Source: Actinoplanes sp. L3-i22 (GTDB lineage Bacteria > Actinomycetota > Actinomycetes > Mycobacteriales > Micromonosporaceae). From it: a stretch of 64,000 nt of DNA. This document shows, in pieces, positions 53,114 through 61,954 of the stretch (position 1 is the stretch's first letter; every line of letters starts with the position of its first letter). A program made the position numbers and the translations under genes. The notes beneath the pieces are model-generated. The model was not told the origin of the DNA and ran no database searches. It saw only the letters and a program-made list of their open reading frames with translations. Location: contig NZ_AP024745.1 in assembly GCF_019704555.1 (NCBI RefSeq), positions 1,732,001 to 1,796,000 of the forward strand. Reading direction: 5' to 3'.

Positions 53114-53848
53114 TTATCCGGTTTTCTGCCAGTGCCGGCGGCCGTGCGGGCGCTTACCGACGGTGTCCTCACCGCTCGCGCCGGCGCTGGGATCCGTCGA
53201 TGCGCTGGGCCCGGCGGACGCTCCGGCCGAGGTGGATCCGCCCGGCTCAGGGCCGGTGCTGTCGCTGGTGGCCGGCACGGTGGGGGTCGGCACCGGCGGA
53301 GTGACACAGTCACACTCCGGAGTGGTGGCGGGTGGGCGGTGCGGGGTCGCCCGGCCCGTCCCGCCGCCGGAGATGCCCACCTTTGCCGGTTCGGGCGCGG
53401 GCGCGTCCGTGGTGGTCGGACGCGGACGTGCGGCCCCCGGCCCGGTGCCCGTGCGGATCTTGTCGTCGGCCGGGCGCGCCGGTCGGCCGGCGGTGGTGGG
53501 GTCGTCGGCGGTCGCCGGGTCGCCGGGGGGTGCCGGGGCGGCGGCCGTGGTCGTGGCGGGCCGGTCGTCGGCCGCCGCGAGACCCCGGGTGACCAGCAGA
53601 TACGAGCCGATCGCGCCGGTCAGGGCGAGCAGGCACAACGCCGTTACCGCCACAAATCGCCGAGGTGGCCGGGCGTCCGTCTCCGGCGGGACGGTGCGCC
53701 ACTCCATCTGCGCGCCGGGGAACGTGCTCAGCCCGGTGGAGGTGACGTCCGGCCCGTCCGGGCGGTCGGCGGGGCGACCGCGCAGGTCGTAACGGAACGA
53801 GCGCCAGGCCCCGGCCAACTCGCCGCGCATCCTCAGCCACAGGCTCAT
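53114..53848 (-). CDS. Single-pass membrane protein with Pro/Thr/Ala-rich tail
   Basis: 244 residues from the ATG at 53848 (CGGAGAA ribosome site). A cytoplasmic N-terminus (MSLWLRMRGELAGAWRSFRY), one transmembrane helix (FVAVTALCLLALTGAIGSYL, about 85-104) and a long low-complexity extracellular tail rich in Pro, Thr, Ala and Ser with one Cys pair (PECDCVTPP). No family recognised. It is divergent from the Rv2175c homologue with only 36 bases between the start codons, so the two are probably co-controlled. Confidence 0.7.
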   Translation of the reverse strand: MSLWLRMRGELAGAWRSFRYDLRGRPADRPDGPDVTSTGLSTFPGAQMEWRTVPPETDARPPRRFVAVTALCLLALTGAIGSYLLVTRGLAAADDRPATTTAAAPAPPGDPATADDPTTAGRPARPADDKIRTGTGPGAARPRPTTTDAPAPEPAKVGISGGGTGRATPHRPPATTPECDCVTPPVPTPTVPATSDSTGPEPGGSTSAGASAGPSASTDPSAGASGEDTVGKRPHGRRHWQKTG

Positions 53849-53884
53849 CAACTGTTCTCCGATCTGGTCTGGCACGCTGTACGC

Positions 53885-54235
53885 GTGAGTGAACCCGTCA
53901 TCACCGAACCGGCCGGTTGGATTAATTTGCCGGACGTTTCCGAGAAGCTCGGCGTGTCGATCAGCAAGGTCCACCAGATGCTCAAGGACGGCGACCTGCT
54001 CGCCGTCCGCCGTGACGGCGTGCGTCTGGTACCGGCCGAGCTGGTGGTCAACGCCACCGTCCTGAAGCACCTGCCCGGTGTGCTGAACTTGCTCCGTGAC
54101 TCCGGGTACAACGACGAAGAGGCCCTCCGGTGGCTGTACGCGCCGGATCCGAGCATCGGCGGCAATGCCGCGATCGCGCTCGGCGGGGATCTGGCCCGGG
54201 AGGTCAAGCGCCGTGCGCAGGCGCTCGGTTTCTGA
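53885..54235 (+). CDS. Rv2175c-like DNA-binding protein
   Basis: 116 residues from a GTG. Winged-helix N-terminal half (WINLPDVSEKLGVSISKVHQ, then MLKDGDLLAVRRDGVRLVPA) and a C-terminal four-helix part (LLRDSGYNDEEALRWLYAPD). In M. tuberculosis the homologue is a PknL substrate whose DNA binding is lost on phosphorylation; the threonine-containing N-terminus (SEPVITEPAG) could be the target here. The PknL-like gene lies just beyond the divergent membrane-protein gene. Confidence 0.9.
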   Translation: MSEPVITEPAGWINLPDVSEKLGVSISKVHQMLKDGDLLAVRRDGVRLVPAELVVNATVLKHLPGVLNLLRDSGYNDEEALRWLYAPDPSIGGNAAIALGGDLAREVKRRAQALGF

Positions 54236-54251
54236 CCGGAAAAATCATTAG

Positions 54252-54578
54252 ATGCGGCATTTGACGTACGTGTCGGTGCTCGCCGGCTGCCTGGCCGGCG
54301 CGCTCTGGCTGGAGCCGTTCCTGCGGGTCAACGTGCTCCGCCGGGGGCGTCGGCTGCTGCTGGCCGTGCTCCCGGTGGCGGCCGTCTTCGTGCTGTGGGA
54401 CCTGGCCGCGATCGCCGCCGGGCACTGGCACTTCGACCCGGGTCAGATGACCGGGATCTTCCTGGGCGGCGGGCTGCCGCTCGACGAGGTGCTGTTCTTC
54501 CTCGTCGTGCCGGTGTGCGCGATCCTCGGGTTCGAGGCGGTCCGGGCGGTGCTGCGGCGCCCGGTGGGGGACGAGTGA
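54252..54578 (+). CDS. crtYc: Lycopene cyclase subunit CrtYc
   Basis: 108 residues with three hydrophobic helices and the motif LGGGLPLDEVLFFLVVPVCA, where PxDE-like acidic residues are expected to be catalytic. Heterodimeric lycopene cyclases of actinobacteria are made of two such small membrane proteins. Stop and start of the two subunits overlap by 4 bases (GTGA), so they are co-translated. Confidence 0.88.
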   Translation: MRHLTYVSVLAGCLAGALWLEPFLRVNVLRRGRRLLLAVLPVAAVFVLWDLAAIAAGHWHFDPGQMTGIFLGGGLPLDEVLFFLVVPVCAILGFEAVRAVLRRPVGDE

Positions 54579-54934
54579 GTTACACCACGGCTGCCGCGCT
54601 CGGGGTGGTGGCCGCGGTCGCGCTCGACCTCTTCGGGCTGCGGACCCGGCTGGTGACCCAGGTGACGTTCTGGGCGGCGTACCCCATTATTTTTGTCTTT
54701 CAGTTGATCTCGAACGGCATTCTGACCGGCCGGGACATCGTGATGTACGACCCGGCCGCGATCATCGGCTGGCGCCTGGTCCATGCACCGGTCGAGGACC
54801 TGCTCTTCGGGTTCGCGCTGGTGCTGAGCACGCTCTCACTGTGGGTGACGCTGGGTCGCCGAGGCGTTCAGCGTCACCCGTCCGCGGGCGAGGGCCGGAG
54901 CCTGCTGGACCGGATCAGACGGTCCGGCGGGTAG
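54575..54934 (+). CDS. crtYd: Lycopene cyclase subunit CrtYd
   Basis: 119 residues from a GTG overlapping crtYc. Three hydrophobic segments and the second-subunit motif WRLVHAPVEDLLFGFALVLS, where PVEDLLF is diagnostic. With CrtYc it should form the cyclase that makes beta- or gamma-type carotenoid rings. Phytoene synthase (crtB) and desaturase (crtI) are not in the window. Its 3' end overlaps the convergent polyprenyl synthase gene by 20 bases. Confidence 0.88.
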   Translation: MSYTTAAALGVVAAVALDLFGLRTRLVTQVTFWAAYPIIFVFQLISNGILTGRDIVMYDPAAIIGWRLVHAPVEDLLFGFALVLSTLSLWVTLGRRGVQRHPSAGEGRSLLDRIRRSGG

Positions 54935-55985
54935 CCGCGTCGGCGAGCCGGCGCAGCACGTCACGCGCCTCCTCGTCGATCGGCGCCGCGGCCAGGGCGG
55001 CCAGCGAGCCGGCCATCAGCTCGTCGATCCGGGCCTCGGTCGCGGCCAGGGCACCGCTGTCCCGGATCACCGTGCGTAGTCGCTGCACCCCGGCGTCGTC
55101 CAGCCCCGGGTCGCCCAGCGCGGCGTCCAGCTCGGCCCGGCCGGCCTCGTCCAGCGCCCCGAACGCGGACGCCACCAGGTAGGTCCGCTTGCCCTCGCGC
55201 AGGTCGTCGCCGGCCGGCTTGCCGGTCTGCGCCGGGTCGCCGAACACCCCGAGCACGTCGTCGCGGAACTGGAACGCCTCACCGAGCGGCAGGCCGAACG
55301 CCGAATACGCCGCGTGCACGTCCGGACCGGCCCCGGCCAGCGCCGCGCCGAGCAGCAGCGGACGCTCCACGGTGTACTTCGCCGCCTTGAACCGGGCGAC
55401 CTTGCCGGCCCGCTCCAGCGAGGTGTCGCCGGTCGCCTGGGTCAGCACGTCCAGGTACTGCCCGACGGTCACCTCGGTGCGCATCGTGTCGAAGACCGGG
55501 CGGGCCCGTTCCAGGTCGGCCGGCGGCATCCCGGACCGGTGCAGCAGCTCGTCCGACCAGACCAGGGCCAGGTCGCCGAGCAGCACCGCGGCGCAGTCGC
55601 CGAAGCCGGCCGAGCCGCCCCGCCAGCCCTCGCCGGCGTGCAGCTTCTCGAACCGGCGGTGCACCGACGGCACCCCGCGCCGGGTGTCCGAGCGGTCCAT
55701 CAGGTCGTCGTGGATCAGCGCGCTGGCCTGCACCAGCTCCAGCGCCGCGACGGCCGCGACCGCCTCGTCCGAGTCGGTGCCGCCGGCCCCGCGGAACCCC
55801 CAGTACGCGAACGCCGGCCGCAGTCGCTTGCCGCCGCCCAGCACGAACTCGGTCACCGTGGCGGCCACCTCGGCCAGCGCCGGGTCGATGTCCAGCAGCC
55901 GGTCACGCTGCCCGGCCAGGAAAACGGTCAGCGCCTTGTCGACACGCGGCCGCAGTCCGGCCAGTTCGAGCGGGGAGTTCGTCAC
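54915..55985 (-). CDS. Polyprenyl (geranylgeranyl) diphosphate synthase
   Basis: 356 residues from a GTG 6 bases after a TAGCGT -10 box (leaderless). It has [17 protein letters not shown], the first Asp-rich motif [17 protein letters not shown], and the second [13 protein letters not shown]. Chain-length pattern and the adjacent lycopene cyclase suggest GGPP for carotenoids; the mycobacterial counterpart is idsA2 (Rv2173). Divergent from the MTHFR gene. Confidence 0.93.
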   Translation of the reverse strand: MTNSPLELAGLRPRVDKALTVFLAGQRDRLLDIDPALAEVAATVTEFVLGGGKRLRPAFAYWGFRGAGGTDSDEAVAAVAALELVQASALIHDDLMDRSDTRRGVPSVHRRFEKLHAGEGWRGGSAGFGDCAAVLLGDLALVWSDELLHRSGMPPADLERARPVFDTMRTEVTVGQYLDVLTQATGDTSLERAGKVARFKAAKYTVERPLLLGAALAGAGPDVHAAYSAFGLPLGEAFQFRDDVLGVFGDPAQTGKPAGDDLREGKRTYLVASAFGALDEAGRAELDAALGDPGLDDAGVQRLRTVIRDSGALAATEARIDELMAGSLAALAAAPIDEEARDVLRRLADAATRRTV

Positions 55986-56045
55986 ACCGCGACGCTACTT
56001 GTTCGGGCAGTTTCGCCGGTAAACCGGCCCGGTAGAGTTCCCGGT

Positions 56046-56969
56046 GTGTCTCTCGGTCTCCCGTCCAAGCTGCCCGGCACCCCGGCGATCGGCGAGCTGA
56101 TCCGCGGGTCGGCGCCGACGTTCTCGTTCGAGTTCTTCCCGCCGAAGACGCCGGACGGGGAGCGGCTGCTCTGGCAGGCGATCCGCGAGCTGGAGTCGCT
56201 GCGGCCGAGCTTCGTCTCGATCACCTACGGCGCCGGCGGCACCACCCGGGAGACGACCGTCGCGGTCACCGAGCGGGTCGCCACCGAGACCACGCTGCTG
56301 GCGATGGCCCACCTCACCGCGGTCGACCACTCGGTCGCCGACCTGCGCAACGTGATCGGCCGGCTGGCCGGCGCCGGGATCCGCAACGTGCTCGCGCTGC
56401 GCGGCGACCCGCCGGGCGACCCGATGGGTGCGTGGGTGCGGCACCCCGAGGGGGTGGACTACGCGGCGGACCTGGTCCGGCTGATCCGGGAGTCCGGTGA
56501 CTTCAGCGTCGGGGTGGCGGCCTTTCCGTACAAACATCCCCGCTCGGCCGACGTGGCCGGCGACACCCGCAACTTCGTCCGCAAGTGCCGGGCCGGGGCG
56601 GACTACGCGATCACCCAGATGTTCTTCGACGCCGACGACTACCTGCGGCTGCGCGACCGGGTGGCGGCGGCCGGCTGCGACACCCCGATCGTGGCCGGGG
56701 TGATGCCGGTGACCCGGATGGCGACCATCGAACGGTCCACGCAGCTCTCCGGGGCGCCGTTCCCGCCCGCGCTGCTGCGCGAGTTCGAGCGGGTCGCCGG
56801 GGACGACGCGGCGGTGCGCGAGCTCGGCATCGAGAAGTGCGCCGAGATGTGCGCGCGGCTGCTCGACGAGGGCGTGCCGGGCGTGCACTTCATCACCATG
56901 AACCGGTCGACCGCCACCCGCGAGGTCTGGCAGCGACTCGCCCCGGCGGACGTCGCCGCGGCCGCGTAA
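56046..56969 (+). CDS. metF: 5,10-methylenetetrahydrofolate reductase
   Basis: 307 residues from a GTG at 56046, 7 bases after TAGAGT (leaderless). It has [17 protein letters not shown] (catalytic Glu), [38 protein letters not shown] and [10 protein letters not shown], the FAD and folate segments of MetF. It supplies methyl-THF for methionine synthesis; in mycobacteria the homologue at this locus (Rv2172c) is an FAD-independent, unusually short MTHFR, so cofactor use is open. Confidence 0.93.
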   Translation: MSLGLPSKLPGTPAIGELIRGSAPTFSFEFFPPKTPDGERLLWQAIRELESLRPSFVSITYGAGGTTRETTVAVTERVATETTLLAMAHLTAVDHSVADLRNVIGRLAGAGIRNVLALRGDPPGDPMGAWVRHPEGVDYAADLVRLIRESGDFSVGVAAFPYKHPRSADVAGDTRNFVRKCRAGADYAITQMFFDADDYLRLRDRVAAAGCDTPIVAGVMPVTRMATIERSTQLSGAPFPPALLREFERVAGDDAAVRELGIEKCAEMCARLLDEGVPGVHFITMNRSTATREVWQRLAPADVAAAA

Positions 56970-56976
56970 CGCGCCG

Positions 56977-57606
56977 ATGACCTGGGACGAGTACGCGGTC
57001 GCCTGGTCCGGGCTGCACGGCGGCTTCGACCCGCGGAAGGGGTCGCGGGTCGTCCGGGGGTGGGTGCGCACGGCGTACAAAATCGGATTTTGGTTGAGCG
57101 GTAAGCGGGTGTCGCCGATGACGGTGACCACCTGCGGTCTGCTGATCTGCCTCGGCGTGCCGGCCGCGGTCCCGGTCAGCCTGCTGCTGGCCGCCGTGCT
57201 GGTGCTGGTGGCGGCGCTCGCGGACGGCCTGGACGGCGCGGTCGCCGTGGTGTCCGGCCGGGTGACCAGAATCGGTTTCGTGTACGACTCGGTCGCCGAC
57301 CGCCTCGGCGAGGCCGCCTGGCTCGGCGCGTTCTGGCTGGCCGGCGCCCCGGGCTGGCTGGTGACCCTGGCCGGGGCGGCGAGCTGGCTGCACGAGTACG
57401 TCCGGGCCCGGGCGGTCGCGGCCGGGATGTCCGAGATCGGGGTGGTCACCGTCGGCGAGCGGCCCACCCGCGCCCTGGTCGCCGGTCTGGGCCTGGCCGC
57501 GCTCGCCGCGGTCGATCTGCCCTGGGCGCCGCCGGCGCTCTGGGCCGGCCTGCAGATCGCCGCGCTGGTGCAATTGTCGGTGGTCGTCCACCGAGCTCTG
57601 CGTTGA
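56977..57606 (+). CDS. CDP-alcohol phosphatidyltransferase-family membrane enzyme
   Basis: 209 residues with about five hydrophobic helices and a CDP-alcohol motif variant: LADGLDGAVAVVSGRVTRIG, then FVYDSVADR. The Asp residues that bind magnesium are present, but the usual D-G-x2-A-R reads D-G-A-V, so the Arg is missing. It starts 7 bases after metF. A role in phospholipid head-group or inositol-phosphate lipid synthesis is inferred; the exact alcohol is unknown. Confidence 0.85.
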   Translation: MTWDEYAVAWSGLHGGFDPRKGSRVVRGWVRTAYKIGFWLSGKRVSPMTVTTCGLLICLGVPAAVPVSLLLAAVLVLVAALADGLDGAVAVVSGRVTRIGFVYDSVADRLGEAAWLGAFWLAGAPGWLVTLAGAASWLHEYVRARAVAAGMSEIGVVTVGERPTRALVAGLGLAALAAVDLPWAPPALWAGLQIAALVQLSVVVHRALR

Positions 57607-57651
57607 CCTTTAATCAGTTGTCCGGCTTCGATGCCGCGCCTATTTTCTTTC

Positions 57652-57679
57652 TCAGCAGTAACGCCCTCTGAACTGCTGA
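57652..57679. promoter_or_regulatory. AT-rich inverted repeat upstream of the HNH gene
   Basis: TCAGCAGT (57652-57659) and ACTGCTGA (57672-57679), extended outward by ATTTTC and GAAAAT. The 110-base gap is far more AT-rich than its surroundings. It could be a terminator for the upstream gene or an operator/attenuator for the HNH gene. Confidence 0.5.
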
Positions 57680-57716
57680 TTCTTGGGGAAAATAGAGTTG
57701 ACGGAGGTGAAACGGA

Positions 57717-58154
57717 ATGAGCGCGGTGCTGGTTTTGAACGCCGACTGCGGGCCGCTGCACCGGGTCAGCCTCCGGCACGCGATCCGGATGCTGTTCCGT
57801 CAGGTGGCGGTGGTGCACGAGGCGCAGCCGGACGCGACCATGGGCATCTACCAGGTGCCGACCGTGGTGCGGCTGGTCAGCTACGTGGTGACCCGCTGGC
57901 GGCACGGGCGCGGTCCGGGCTGGACCCGGGCCGGGGTGCTCGCCCGGGACAAGCGCGTCTGTGGCTACTGCGGCGAGCCGGCCACCACCATCGACCACGT
58001 CCTGCCCCGCTCGCGCGGCGGCGGGAACGAGTGGCTGAACACCGTGGCGGCCTGTGGTCGCTGCAACAACCGGAAGGGCGATCGGACGCCCGCGGAGGCC
58101 CGGATGCCGTTGCGCGTGACGCCGTACGCGCCGGCCTGGGTGACCTTCGCCTGA
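57717..58154 (+). CDS. HNH endonuclease
   Basis: 145 residues from an ATG with an excellent ribosome site (GGAGGTGA). The N-terminal part (VLVLNADCGPLHRVSLRHAI) is conserved in bacterial HNH proteins of this type. The C-terminal HNH site is CGYCGEPATTIDHVLPRSRG, then WLNTVAACGRCNNRKG, with four zinc cysteines, the catalytic His, Asn and the final metal site intact. Possible roles are DNA repair or restriction; no partner methylase is present. Confidence 0.92.
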   Translation: MSAVLVLNADCGPLHRVSLRHAIRMLFRQVAVVHEAQPDATMGIYQVPTVVRLVSYVVTRWRHGRGPGWTRAGVLARDKRVCGYCGEPATTIDHVLPRSRGGGNEWLNTVAACGRCNNRKGDRTPAEARMPLRVTPYAPAWVTFA

Positions 58155-58252
58155 TAGCCGGCGGCCGGCGGGTGCACACGGGGACTCGCCGGCCGCCCTT
58201 TGCACGCCGCGTGCGGCCGCTTGGCCGCCGTTGCCTCGCCGGATCGTCCGGT

Positions 58253-58263
58253 AGCGGATTATC
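58253..58263. promoter_or_regulatory. MarR operator candidate 1
   Basis: AGCGGATTATC (with CCGG on either side, GGATTATCC core), 18 bases before the MarR start. The same 11-mer occurs upstream of the exporter gene at 58774. Confidence 0.5.
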
Positions 58264-58281
58264 CGGAGCTAACCTGGTGAC

Positions 58282-58740
58282 ATGGCCGCTCCGGAACGAA
58301 CCGTGCTCGATGTCAGCCGTCTGCTCAACGAGGCCGGCCACACGCTGACGAACCGGCTGGCCGGGGCCCTCGCCGAGGTCGATCTCACGCCCCGGACGCA
58401 GTGCGTGCTGGTGCACGCGCTGGAGGAGGAGCGGACCCAGATCCAGCTGGCCGCGCTCGCCGGGCTGGACAAGACGACCATGGTCAGCACCGTCGACGAC
58501 CTGGAGCGCCGGGGTCTCGCCGAGCGCCGTCCGTCGGCCGCCGACCGGCGGGCGCGGATCATCGCGGTCACCGAGAAGGGGCGCCTCGCCGCCGAGGAGG
58601 GGCAGCGGATCGTGGACCGGGTGCACGACGAGGCCCTGTCCGCGTTCCCGGCCGAGGCGCGGGCGACGTTCCTGACCCTGCTCGAGGCGATGGCGGCCGA
58701 CCAGGTCTCCGGTCCGGTGCGCCGGGCCCGGGGAATGTAG
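58282..58740 (+). CDS. MarR-family regulator
   Basis: 152 residues with a winged helix (IQLAALAGLDKTTMVSTVDD, then LERRGLAERRPSAADRRARI) and helical dimer ends. It precedes a 14-TM exporter in the same direction by 59 bases; both promoters share the AGCGGATTATC motif, so it probably represses itself and the exporter. Confidence 0.92.
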   Translation: MAAPERTVLDVSRLLNEAGHTLTNRLAGALAEVDLTPRTQCVLVHALEEERTQIQLAALAGLDKTTMVSTVDDLERRGLAERRPSAADRRARIIAVTEKGRLAAEEGQRIVDRVHDEALSAFPAEARATFLTLLEAMAADQVSGPVRRARGM

Positions 58741-58773
58741 GGCACCAGATCATCCCGACCTAGATAGTTCCGA

Positions 58774-58784
58774 AGCGGATTATC
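58774..58784. promoter_or_regulatory. MarR operator candidate 2
   Basis: The second AGCGGATTATC, 15 bases before the exporter ATG, overlapping a probable -10 region (TTATCT/GTTACG), a position suited to repression. Confidence 0.5.
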
Positions 58785-58799
58785 TGTTACGGTCGGGTC

Positions 58800-60260
58800 A
58801 TGAGTCCTTCTCGTGGGGCAACACTGTTCGTGCTGTGCACCGTCGCGCTGATGATCGTGCTGGACAGCACCATCGTGGCCGTGGCGATCCCGGCCATCCA
58901 GCGGGATCTCGGCTTCACCCCGGCCGGCGTCGCCTGGGTGGTGAACGGCTACCTGGTCGCGTTCGCCGGGCTGCTCCTGCTCGCCGGCCGGCTCGGGGAT
59001 CTGCTCGGCGCCCGCCGGGTCTTCCTCGCCGGACTGCTCGTCTTCACCACCGCCAGCCTGCTCTGCGGTCTCGCGCCGAACGCCGGCCTGCTGGTCGCCG
59101 GCCGGTTCGTGCAGGGCGCGGGCGGCGCGCTGGCTTCCGCGGTGGTGCTCGGCATGATCGTCCGGCTCTATCCGGAGCCGGGTCCGCAGGCCCGGGCCAT
59201 GGGCATCTTCAGCTTCACCCAGGCCGGCGGCGCCGCGATCGGCTTCGTGGTCGGCGGCGTGCTCACCGGCCTGGCCGGCTGGCCGGCGATCTTCCTGATC
59301 AACGTCCCGATCGGGCTGGCCGCCTGGTTCCTCGGCCGCCGGCTGTTGCCCACGGCCGTCCCGGCCGCCGGCGGTCGCATCGATCTGCTCGGCGCGTTGC
59401 TGATCACCGCGGGTCTCTCGCTGGGCGTCTACGCCATCGTCGCGGTCGGCGAGCCGGCTCCGGCGGCCCCGGCCTGGTTGCTCGCCGCCGCCGCGGTCCT
59501 GCTGGTCATCGCTTTCGTGGTACGGCAGGGCCGGGCCCCCGTGCCGCTCGTGCCGCTCCGCCTGCTGCGCCGCCGGTGGCTGCTCGCCGCGAACGCCGCG
59601 GTGATCCTGATCCTGGCCGCCGGGATGGGCTTCCAGTTCGTGAACACGCTGTTCCTGCAGCGGGTGATGGGCTTCGACACGTTCCGTACCGGGCTCGGTT
59701 TCCTGCCCACCCCGATCGTGATCGGCCTGGTGTCGCTCTTCGCGGCGGCCCGGCTGACCGCCCGCTTCGGCGCGTGGCGGGTACTGCTGGCCGGCCTGGC
59801 GCTGCTCAGCGGTGGCCTGGCGCTGCTGGTCCGGGTGCCGGTGCAGCCGTCCTACCCGGTCGACGTGCTGCCCGCGCTGATCGTGATGGGCCTGGGTATC
59901 GGGGTGACCGTCCCGGCGGTGATGATGCTGGCGATGGCCGGGGCGTCCGATGCGGACACCGGTCTGGTCTCCGGGTTGAACAACACCGCCCAGCAGGCGG
60001 GCGCGGCCCTCGGCCTGGCCGTCCTCGCCGCGGTCGCGGCCGGGCGGTCGTCCGAGCGGCTCGCCGCGGGGGTTCCGGAGGTGGCCGCGCTGCGTGACGG
60101 GTACAGCCTCGCCTTCCTCACCGCGGCCGCCTTCGCCGCCGCGGCCCTGCTGATCGTCCTCGCCGCCCTGCGCCACCCGCCGACCCCGGCCGCTCCGGAT
60201 CGCCCGGCTTCGGCCGACCCGGATCGTTCCGTCGGGGTGGCCTGCGCTGTGGACGGCTGA
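58800..60260 (+). CDS. DHA2-family 14-TM MFS exporter
   Basis: 486 residues. TM1 ALMIVLDSTIVAVAIPAIQ, loop AGRLGDLLGARRVF and TM5 antiporter motif FTQAGGAAIGFVVGGVLTG identify an EmrB/QacA-like drug:H+ antiporter, about 14 helices. Downstream of and probably controlled by the MarR protein. It is a second, distinct member of the family seen at 28621. Confidence 0.94.
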   Translation: MSPSRGATLFVLCTVALMIVLDSTIVAVAIPAIQRDLGFTPAGVAWVVNGYLVAFAGLLLLAGRLGDLLGARRVFLAGLLVFTTASLLCGLAPNAGLLVAGRFVQGAGGALASAVVLGMIVRLYPEPGPQARAMGIFSFTQAGGAAIGFVVGGVLTGLAGWPAIFLINVPIGLAAWFLGRRLLPTAVPAAGGRIDLLGALLITAGLSLGVYAIVAVGEPAPAAPAWLLAAAAVLLVIAFVVRQGRAPVPLVPLRLLRRRWLLAANAAVILILAAGMGFQFVNTLFLQRVMGFDTFRTGLGFLPTPIVIGLVSLFAAARLTARFGAWRVLLAGLALLSGGLALLVRVPVQPSYPVDVLPALIVMGLGIGVTVPAVMMLAMAGASDADTGLVSGLNNTAQQAGAALGLAVLAAVAAGRSSERLAAGVPEVAALRDGYSLAFLTAAAFAAAALLIVLAALRHPPTPAAPDRPASADPDRSVGVACAVDG

Positions 60261-60274
60261 CCGGTCCGGCGCCC

Positions 60275-60994
60275 TTATCCGGCTATTTCCGTCAGGTGGG
60301 CCGCCGGCTCGGGGGCTGGGCGCCGGGTGCTGGGGCGGCGGCCGCGGGAGCGGTCCCGCTCCAGCCACCATTCGGCGATCAGCAGCGGGACGGTCCAGCC
60401 CAGCCAGGCCGCCGCCGCGGAGGCCACCCAGCTCAGCAGCCCCACGTCGCCGTGGAACGTGGTGTCCAGCTGCGGGGACAGGGTGATCACGAAGACCGCG
60501 GCCCAGACGCGGTTGGTGATGATCGAGGCGGTCAGCGCGAAGCTGCGGATCATCCAGCGCCGGTGCTCGCCGAAGCGCCGGGCCCGCGCGGCCCGCCAGC
60601 CGGTGATCGTCACGGTCAGCCACAGCACGGCGAGGAGCACGTCGCTGGCCCGGGTCGCCGGACCGTACGGCGTGAACGCCCCGATCGTCAGCGCGCACAG
60701 CCCGGCCGGCAGCACGCCGCCGAACACGTAGGCCCGGCCGATCCGCCGGTGCGCGACCGGGTGCCGCCGCCGGAACCACGGCCAGATCTGGAGCACCGCG
60801 GTGACCAGCGCCACGCTGCCGAACAGCACGTGCGGCACGAGCAGCCAGAAGTGCGCGACGCCGAGCGACGCCGGCTGCGGCACGCGGGACCGCGCCGGGT
60901 CGAAGCTGAGGTACGGCGGGATCGAGAACGCCACGAAGATCACCACGATCGCCGCGAACGGGACGATCCACGGGCGGCGCCACCATCGGGTCAT
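60275..60994 (-). CDS. DUF2306 membrane protein
   Basis: 239 residues from the ATG at 60994 (GGGAG about 9 bases upstream). Seven hydrophobic segments, with HFWLLVPHVLFGSVALVTAV, RRRHPVAHRRIGRAYVFGG and FGEHRRWMIRSFALTASIIT; the conserved His residues are typical of DUF2306 and could bind haem. Divergent from a TetR gene with two palindromic operators between them, so it is probably the TetR target. Function unknown. Confidence 0.85.
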   Translation of the reverse strand: MTRWWRRPWIVPFAAIVVIFVAFSIPPYLSFDPARSRVPQPASLGVAHFWLLVPHVLFGSVALVTAVLQIWPWFRRRHPVAHRRIGRAYVFGGVLPAGLCALTIGAFTPYGPATRASDVLLAVLWLTVTITGWRAARARRFGEHRRWMIRSFALTASIITNRVWAAVFVITLSPQLDTTFHGDVGLLSWVASAAAAWLGWTVPLLIAEWWLERDRSRGRRPSTRRPAPEPAAHLTEIAG

Positions 60995-61009
60995 TGCCGG
61001 TTCTCCCAT

Positions 61010-61047
61010 CTGCGTATGGCCTACGCAGTTAAGCGTATGACGTACGC
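61010..61047. promoter_or_regulatory. Two TetR operators between DUF2306 and tetR genes
   Basis: CTGCGTA-TGGCC-TACGCAG (61010-61028) and GCGTA-TGACG-TACGC (61033-61047) are palindromes of the same type with centres 21 bp apart, two helical turns, placed between the divergent starts. Confidence 0.8.
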
Positions 61048-61077
61048 AGTAATTGGCCAAGCCCCTACGATGTGCCA

Positions 61078-61785
61078 ATGGCGAGCGAGTTACCCCGTAC
61101 GTTGAAGGTCCTCTGGGGTGTCGCGGAGCGACCCGCCCGCGGCCCGCAGCCGACGCTGAGCCTGGACCGCATCGTCGCCGCCGCGATCGAGATCGCGGAC
61201 CGCGACGGCCTCGCCGCGCTCTCCATGGCCCGCCTCGCGGAACGGCTCGGCTGCGCCCCGATGTCGCTCTACCGGCACGTGGCCAACAAGGACGAGCTGC
61301 TGGTCTTCATGCAGAACGCGGCGCCCGGCGAGCCCCCGGAGCTGCCGGCCGGCTGGCGCGACGGCCTGGCGACCTGGGCGCGGGCGCTGCGCGGCGTGCT
61401 CTACGCGCACCCGTGGATGCTGCAGGCCACGGCCGGGCGGCCGCCGCTGGAGCCGGGGCAGATCGCCTGGTTCGACCGCGGGCTGGCCGCGTTCCGGGAC
61501 ACCCCGCTCAGCCATCCGGAGCGCGGTGACCTGATGCTCGCCGCGCTCTACCTGGCCCGCGGCGAGGCGCACATCAACGCGGTGCTGCTCAGTGGCGTCC
61601 CGGACGTGACCGCGGACTACGGCGAGCTGCTGGCCCGGTTCGTCACCGCGGAGCGCTTCCCGGCGCTGGCCGAGGCGGTCGCGGCCGGCGCGTTCCGCGG
61701 CGACCGGCCGGACAACTCCTTCGAGATCGGCCTGGCCCGGCTGCTCGACGGCATCGAGCTGCTGATCACCGCGAAGGGCGGCTGA
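61078..61785 (+). CDS. TetR-family regulator (TetR_C C-terminal type)
   Basis: 235 residues; ATG at 61078, 6 bases after TACGAT (leaderless). Helix-turn-helix IVAAAIEIADRDGLAALSMA, then RLAERLGCAPMSLYRHVANK. The C-terminal ligand domain is of the TetR-class type. The two adjacent palindromes make it a likely repressor of itself and the DUF2306 gene. Confidence 0.93.
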   Translation: MASELPRTLKVLWGVAERPARGPQPTLSLDRIVAAAIEIADRDGLAALSMARLAERLGCAPMSLYRHVANKDELLVFMQNAAPGEPPELPAGWRDGLATWARALRGVLYAHPWMLQATAGRPPLEPGQIAWFDRGLAAFRDTPLSHPERGDLMLAALYLARGEAHINAVLLSGVPDVTADYGELLARFVTAERFPALAEAVAAGAFRGDRPDNSFEIGLARLLDGIELLITAKGG

Positions 61786-61954
61786 GGGCTGCTGATGGCT
61801 CGGACTGTCGGCAGTGGACGCCCGGTGGTCGAGGGTGCGACCAACGGCAGGTGAAGCCCTGCCGAACAGTCGACTTTCGGTAGTCGCATGATTGCATCCC
61901 GTCACTCGACTGAGCGATAGTGATCATGCAGCTCCGAGAGCCCTTGGAGGGGTG

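Noticed and set aside
54252..55985. Complete carotenoid biosynthesis cluster
   Set aside because: Only the split lycopene cyclase and a polyprenyl synthase are present; phytoene synthase and desaturase are absent, and the synthase is convergent.
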